This document shows positions 59,709 through 64,000 of a stretch of 64,000 nt of DNA, one piece after another; position 1 is the first letter of the stretch; each line of letters begins with the position of its first letter. The stretch lies in contig ML014141.1 in assembly GCA_003615045.1 (NCBI GenBank), positions 86,042 through 150,041 of the forward strand. The letters run 5' to 3'. The position numbers were made by a program, and so were the translations under genes. Below the pieces are notes generated by a model. It was not told the origin of the DNA. It ran no database searches and saw nothing but the letters and a program-made list of their open reading frames with translations. The DNA comes from Caulochytrium protostelioides. Its lineage: Eukaryota; Chytridiomycota; Caulochytriomycetes; Caulochytriales; Caulochytriaceae.

Positions 59709-60540
59709 TCGCTGGCGGGGGCTGGGCCACACGTGGCACGTCGCTGCACCCGTTCGGCCACTGGCGATGCCCCCACGCGAGGTCCCATCCCAATGGACTG
59801 ACCCGGAGCGACTCTCTCGAGCGCCGAACATCCACGACACAGCAGGAAGGCGGATTGGACAGGCCTCATCGTCGTAAGCGTGTATGTCATATGCAGAAAC
59901 GAAGCGGGCGACTCGAGGGGACCCGTTAGGCCTCCCCGCGTGGCGATCCTGCCTCGCACCGCCGATCCATCTGCACATCGATGCGCGCGCGATGGGCCGC
60001 GTCCGGCCCTGGGCGCGGCCCGCGTCCGCGCCATCGCCACGTCCCCCCCATCATCTCCGCACACGATTGCCGCGTCGGCCATGGACCTAGACATGCCTGA
60101 CCGTGTCCTTGCGCGCGCCCAGATCCCCCATATATACCGTATATTAATTTTAAAGAACTTAAACACGCACCCGGTCCCCTCCATGGGACCCCCCAGGCGT
60201 CCCCAACAGGGGCCGTAGCGCGTTCGGCTCGGTGTCGGAGGAGCTTGCCATCCGAACGCGAGCGGCCGTCGCCGCTCAGCGCTCCCCCATCGCCATCGCC
60301 TCATGCTGTCCGGCCTGCCGTCTCCATTCTGGATGCGACCTATTCTGGATGTGCATATGAGTGAGTCCTATGGAAGCGTCGAGTGATTGATCAATCGTTT
60401 CAGTATCCGGTAAGAGAGGGAGAGAGACGAATAGGTGGATGCATCCGCATGCGTCGGCACATGCATGAAGTCAAGCCGGAGGGCTCATGATAGTTGTGCG
60501 AGGTGGTCAGGGCCCCCGCATCCGCTCCGGCCGCTCCCAC
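59709..60540. other. Intergenic region between the arrestin gene and the AT-rich island
   Basis: About 830 bp. A TATATACC/TATATTAATT-type AT stretch occurs at 60131-60150 in otherwise GC-rich sequence. No convincing frame or repeat. The base composition begins to change towards AT at about 60.4 kb. Confidence 0.4.
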
Positions 60541-60723
60541 CACCCCGGCGTCCCTATAGTCATATATTTTATGGCTTCTACAGAAAACATAATAACAGAA
60601 TATATGTTATACTATTTTTCTATAGAAGTCACTGCTGTCCCGCTTTGGTCTCGTGTTCACCACGGATACTCTCAAAATCTCGCCAATAAAGAGCTTATAT
60701 GTATACATAATGCGCAACAAATG

Positions 60724-62205
60724 TGTAACAAAAGGCTTTGCGTATAACATCTGGGTTTCCTCACTCCGAAGATTTCAGCAGTGTTCGCTGATAGACTCTT
60801 GCAGCGTCAGTGTGGTCAAGTCGGCTGGTTGAGTTATTGCCTCGGGTTCTTCCGGACTGCTCTGAGGCGTAACGGATTCCCCCATTCTGTATGGCCACCT
60901 GATGCATGGTTGCCTGGTCGCCATTCGGCATGATCACCTGATCGCAGCTCCAATGAAGTGCCACGCAGGTCGCGATCAAAAAAGCTTTTCACACTGAAAG
61001 CTATTTTACTTCCGTCTCCACAGCGATCTCCATCAACGATCTCAACGCCGGCGAAAAAGCTGTGGATCACTACGCTCGCAGCCGTAGTCGTGCGCGATCC
61101 GTCATCTCAGCTGTAATGAACACATCCAAGCCTCACATCAAATGTGCATTGGATCTGAATATCCATGCTCTGGTCTGTGTCAGAATTCTCAACCGTTTGG
61201 CCGCCTGATTGGCACATGTACGATTACGTCTTCTCTAGTTTGTCAAGCGTGTAACCGCATCTCATTGATTCTTTAGAAAGCGAGTTGACTACATCACAGA
61301 ACATGATGGAAAACTCATCCTCTCATGATTACCCTTCTTTACAAGATGTCTTGCTTATTGCATTGGACGATGGCAGCGGTCCAACGCCTCAAATGCCAAC
61401 AAGTACCCCTTTTCTGTATCGCAGGCACCTCAGCACATTATGCTCCTCCCGCAGCCTACTAGGTTGTCACTCCTTGGCATTGTTACTCATTTCGCAGTTA
61501 TAAAACAAGATACGCACCAATTATCTCGGCCTCCACCCGTGGATTACGCTTCCTTCAGTCTTCGTAGCAAGGTTATGACGCAAGGAGTTCCCTCGTAACC
61601 AACACACTTGGCGTAAAATAGAGATTTTAAGAGCACTTATGAGATGTCCCCCGGTGGGCCCCGAAATATTATGGAAGTGGCGTGCTACATTAGAGTGACT
61701 TTGAGTCCTCGTAGACAGCGTTCGGCTTTCACAACCTTCCATCGCAACCCGACTGGCAACGCCGAAGCTTCGTGTCTATATAGGGTTGGCCGTAGAGGGA
61801 TTTCCTCCCTATTCTTCATTCGTTCCAAGCTCCCCTTTCTCTCTCGTGTCATTTTCGACGAAACACGTGCAGATAGCACATGCATGTACTTGTCCGGCTG
61901 TTTGAGCGCAATAGCGTCGGAAAACCCTGGTTTTGAGGGGGCGTCGCAGAGTGACGCGCGTGGCGAGAACGTGGCGTTTCCGGAATGCTCGTCGTTTTCC
62001 AAATCGGGCTGGTGATGGCCGAGATACGCCCTTCGCAGTCTCAAGCCGTCGTACTAGGCACGGTCGTATGAGGAGAGGTATCGGGGCAGGTCGGCACGGC
62101 GAAAAAGGGCGCCTGTTCGATGAGGGAGCGTCCGATTTGCCTAATTCAGCGCGCTGTGTCTAGGGTACATTTGTAACAAAATAAGGTTTTGCGTATAACG
62201 TCTGG
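60724..62205. repeat. Diverged direct repeat pair flanking 1.4 kb
   Basis: Copy 1 at 60724-60754 and copy 2 at 62172-62205 share TGTAACAAAA, GG, TTTGCGTATAAC and TCTGG, in the same order and orientation, with a three-base insertion (TAA region) and two substitutions. They could be ends of an old element or LTR fragments; no target duplication was recognised. Confidence 0.55.
60957..61208 (+). other. Open reading relic of about 83 codons
   Basis: An in-frame stretch with natural-looking composition runs from after a stop at 60956 to a stop at 61206-61208 with no initiating ATG: ATQVAIKKAFHTESYFTS, then SINDLNAGEKAVDHYARSR, then IKCALDLNIHALVCVRILNR. It uses AT-richer codons than the genes. 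I do not recognise the family. A second, separate frame at 61285-61503 (DYPSLQDVLLIALDDGSG) may belong to the same decayed coding sequence. A fragment of a mobile-element protein is the simplest reading. Confidence 0.35.
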
Positions 62206-62334
62206 ATGAAACACGTGCATATGCATGGATAGTGTATCCTAGATGTATACTAGCTCGCTGGCCTCCCTATAATCATAACATGTTGTCTTGTTTTTCAAAA
62301 AGCCCAAGGTGGCTCATGGTTTCATGACGCCGAG

Positions 62335-62391
62335 CCATCCATCCATCCATCCACACATCCATCCATCCAGACATCCATCCAGACATCCGTC
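62335..62391. repeat. CATC tetranucleotide repeat
   Basis: Repeated CATC units with interruptions (CACACATC, CAGACATC), about 13 units over 57 bp, in the AT-rich island. Confidence 0.85.
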
Positions 62392-63280
62392 CCCAACCCC
62401 TCCTGGCCGAGTCGCTGGGTATTTGCCGATCGTGGCCTTTCCCACACGACTTGCCCCCTTCTAAACTAGCCTTCTTCTTCCCCAGGGTGAACTCTCTTTT
62501 CGTACTTTATATCATATCATTACTCGAAAACGCCTCCCAGACGGTCGTGCAGATTCTGCGTGTGACAGATGGGAGGAGAGTGGAGTATTCTACATCATTC
62601 GCGCCATCCCCAGCAATTCCACATTTGATGATGACGAGAACCCGTGTTCAGTCAGCATTCAGACAACCCACCCAAGCTCATTCTTCCGCTCCTTGTCATC
62701 ATGGTCGTGACTACCTCCCTTCCCCGTGAGTATGCGCAGACCGTCGCAGCCTCGACTGATGCAGATGAACGCGTAGCCAGCACCCAGCACCCCCGAGACG
62801 CACACCGTCCGCCACACCGCCGACCGCCCCAACTTTTTGTTGAAAGTCACCATTCAGTATATCGAAAGGATGATATAAGACGTCACAGATGATGAGGGGT
62901 AATAAGTAAAAAGATAGGCTATGAGGAGGAGAGGTCTATCAGGCAAATCCCCATGTATAAGTAAAGTAAGGTATAGTCCCACGACGTGAGGAGTTAATGT
63001 ATATGGATGAATGGATGAATAGATAGTAAAACAGAGGCAGACCGATAGGTCGCACCACTTTCCCGCAGTCCCAAGCCACTTCCTCAATCTGAAGAGTGGG
63101 GAGGAGTGGAGGATTTTCCTCGGCTTTTTTTCAGTCTTGGTACGCCGCTTTGTTACAGCGAGCCTTCGATGGTGTGAGATCAGTCCTTGTGATCTTAATA
63201 GCATCTGCTCTATTTTCGACGATACGTCTGAAAATCCTTGGTTCACGGAGATCGGAACCGAAACAGAAAAGGGCGAATTG

Positions 63281-64000
63281 CTATGCTGACCGGGGACATC
63301 CTAGGATCGATTGATCATTATCGACGGGCCTTGCATGGGGCAAGCTCGAATTCTCGATATCGGGCCAACCTAGGGTTAAGCGTGCCTCATGCATGATGAA
63401 AGGGACCATACGGTCTCGGTCGCCGTACGCACGGAGGCGGTCGCCGCTTACAAAATCACGGTTTCCGTCATCGTCCATTATGACGTAGCCGCCGCGCCGT
63501 GGCGCCTGGACGACCGCGTAGGGACTCTCGTAGGTCGCGGTGAACTTGGCGGGCTGATGTCGCAGAAGGAGAACCTCGTCGCCAATGTTGAATGTTCTGG
63601 TGCGGACGCGACGGTCATACGCTAGTTTCATTCTGTTTTGCTGCTCGACGCATCGCTGGTCAGCCTCCTCGTCGATGCCTTCGAGGCTTTCCTCAATGTT
63701 CGTCATGAGGCTGGTTTGTTTGAGACGCATCAGTTGGTCTTTCGACTGTGATTCGGCCATGGGAGGGACAAAGCGTTGAAGAACCATCTGTTTGAAGGCG
63801 TCCCAGGTGAGGTTCAGGGGTGAAGTTGTTTGGTCTTCGTCACCAATGGAACGGAACCAGTCGGCAGCGTTACCAATGAAGTAACTGCCTGCGTAGGATG
63901 CCCATTGGCTTGCAGGAAGGCCTGAGAGACTGAGAAAGTAACCCATAGTGAACAACCAGCGTTTGACGGCGGCGCCGTCGCGGGCTCCTTCGAACTTGGG
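63281..64000 (-). mobile_element. Internally deleted Ty3/gypsy-type retroelement: gag joined in frame to integrase C-terminus, cut by window edge
   Basis: The minus strand is open from base 64000 to a stop at 63281-63283 (239 codons seen; start beyond the window). The first about 100 residues are retrotransposon gag: FEGARDGAAVKRWLFTMGYF, GNAADWFRSIG, TWDAFKQMVLQRFVPPMAES, DQLMRLKQTS. Near IEESLEGIDEEADQ the sequence switches to the end of a Ty3/gypsy integrase: NRMKLAYDRRVRTRTFNIGD, EVLLLRHQPAKFTATYESPY, AVVQAPRRGGYV, SGDRLRAYGDRD. Protease, reverse transcriptase, RNase H and the integrase catalytic core, normally about 1,000 residues, are missing. The junction is in frame without a stop. 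The sequence beyond the stop (GGATGTCCCCGG on the minus strand) may be the start of an LTR, but I could not find its other end. It cannot transpose alone; trans-mobilisation or host use is open. Confidence 0.75.

Larger units (their letters stand above)
60541..63280. other. AT-rich, gene-free island with repeat relics
   Basis: By eye this 2.7 kb has clearly lower GC than the rest of the window and lacks the GC-rich third-position pattern of the genes. It contains diverged direct repeats (60724-60754 and 62172-62205), shorter shared segments (CCCTATAGTCATA at 60552, CCCTATAATCATA at 62265; GAAACACGTGCA at about 61860 and 62208), a TATATAGGG site at 61775, and a tetranucleotide repeat at 62335-62391. 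No intact gene is seen. It adjoins the retroelement at 63281 and is best read as decayed mobile-element sequence; the type of element is not resolved. Confidence 0.5.

Noticed and set aside
1-64000. CRISPR arrays, rRNA genes and bacterial operons
   Set aside because: No regularly spaced repeat-spacer units, no rRNA signatures, and spliced eukaryotic genes throughout.

Overview
The window looks like nuclear DNA of a GC-rich, intron-poor fungus, most likely a zoosporic (chytrid-type) lineage. Genes are mostly one to four exons with short GT-AG introns (about 113-259 nt). Products include fungal-type proteins (ISY1, a Ubp8-like SAGA deubiquitinase, a Ure2p-like glutathione transferase, a Gac1-type PP1 subunit) alongside proteins typical of eukaryotes that keep a cilium or resemble animals: a TPPP/p25-alpha protein, a FAM72 homologue and an anoctamin. 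The flagellum link comes from TPPP. The species is not identified by the sequence itself.

Layout. 1-1326: flavin monooxygenase (minus, cut by the left edge). 2274-3600: ISY1 with four exons, the first being only ATG. 3845-7390: anoctamin (minus). 9795-11993: Ubp8/USP22-like deubiquitinase. 12144-13673: His-rich single-pass membrane protein (minus). 14868-15977: FAM72 homologue with one intron (minus). 19173-21614: protein kinase with two WW domains. 21911-23062: TPPP with a duplicated C-terminal motif (minus). 25667-26425: Ure2p-like GST. 26539-28260: Cys-rich, LEA2-like single-pass protein (minus). 32401-34296: unrecognised secretory helical protein with a C-terminal anchor. 34656-39185: PP1 glycogen-targeting-like protein with RVxF motif and CBM21 domain (minus). 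43713-45431: membrane-anchored SH3 protein (minus). 47956-49686: M28 aminopeptidase with PA insert. 52493-53107: Ras GTPase ending CAIL. 53528-55023: mitochondrial aspartate aminotransferase (minus). 57054-59708: arrestin-domain protein.

From about 60.5 kb to the right edge base composition drops sharply in GC and genes disappear. This stretch holds diverged direct repeats, a tetranucleotide repeat, an open-reading relic, and at 63281-64000 a gag sequence fused in frame to the C-terminal end of an integrase, i.e. an internally deleted Ty3/gypsy-type retroelement.

Neighbouring genes do not form an operon or a biosynthetic cluster. Loose themes are signalling and polarity (Ras, kinase-WW, SH3 sensor, arrestin, PP1 subunit), membrane biology (anoctamin, LEA2-like, His-rich protein) and core housekeeping (splicing, SAGA, aspartate aminotransferase). 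Intergenic spaces of 2-4.5 kb are rich in GGC/GCC, CTG and other short tandem repeats. I saw no convincing tRNA, rRNA, CRISPR array or bacterial-type feature. Protein names rest on motif recognition by eye; no database search was possible.
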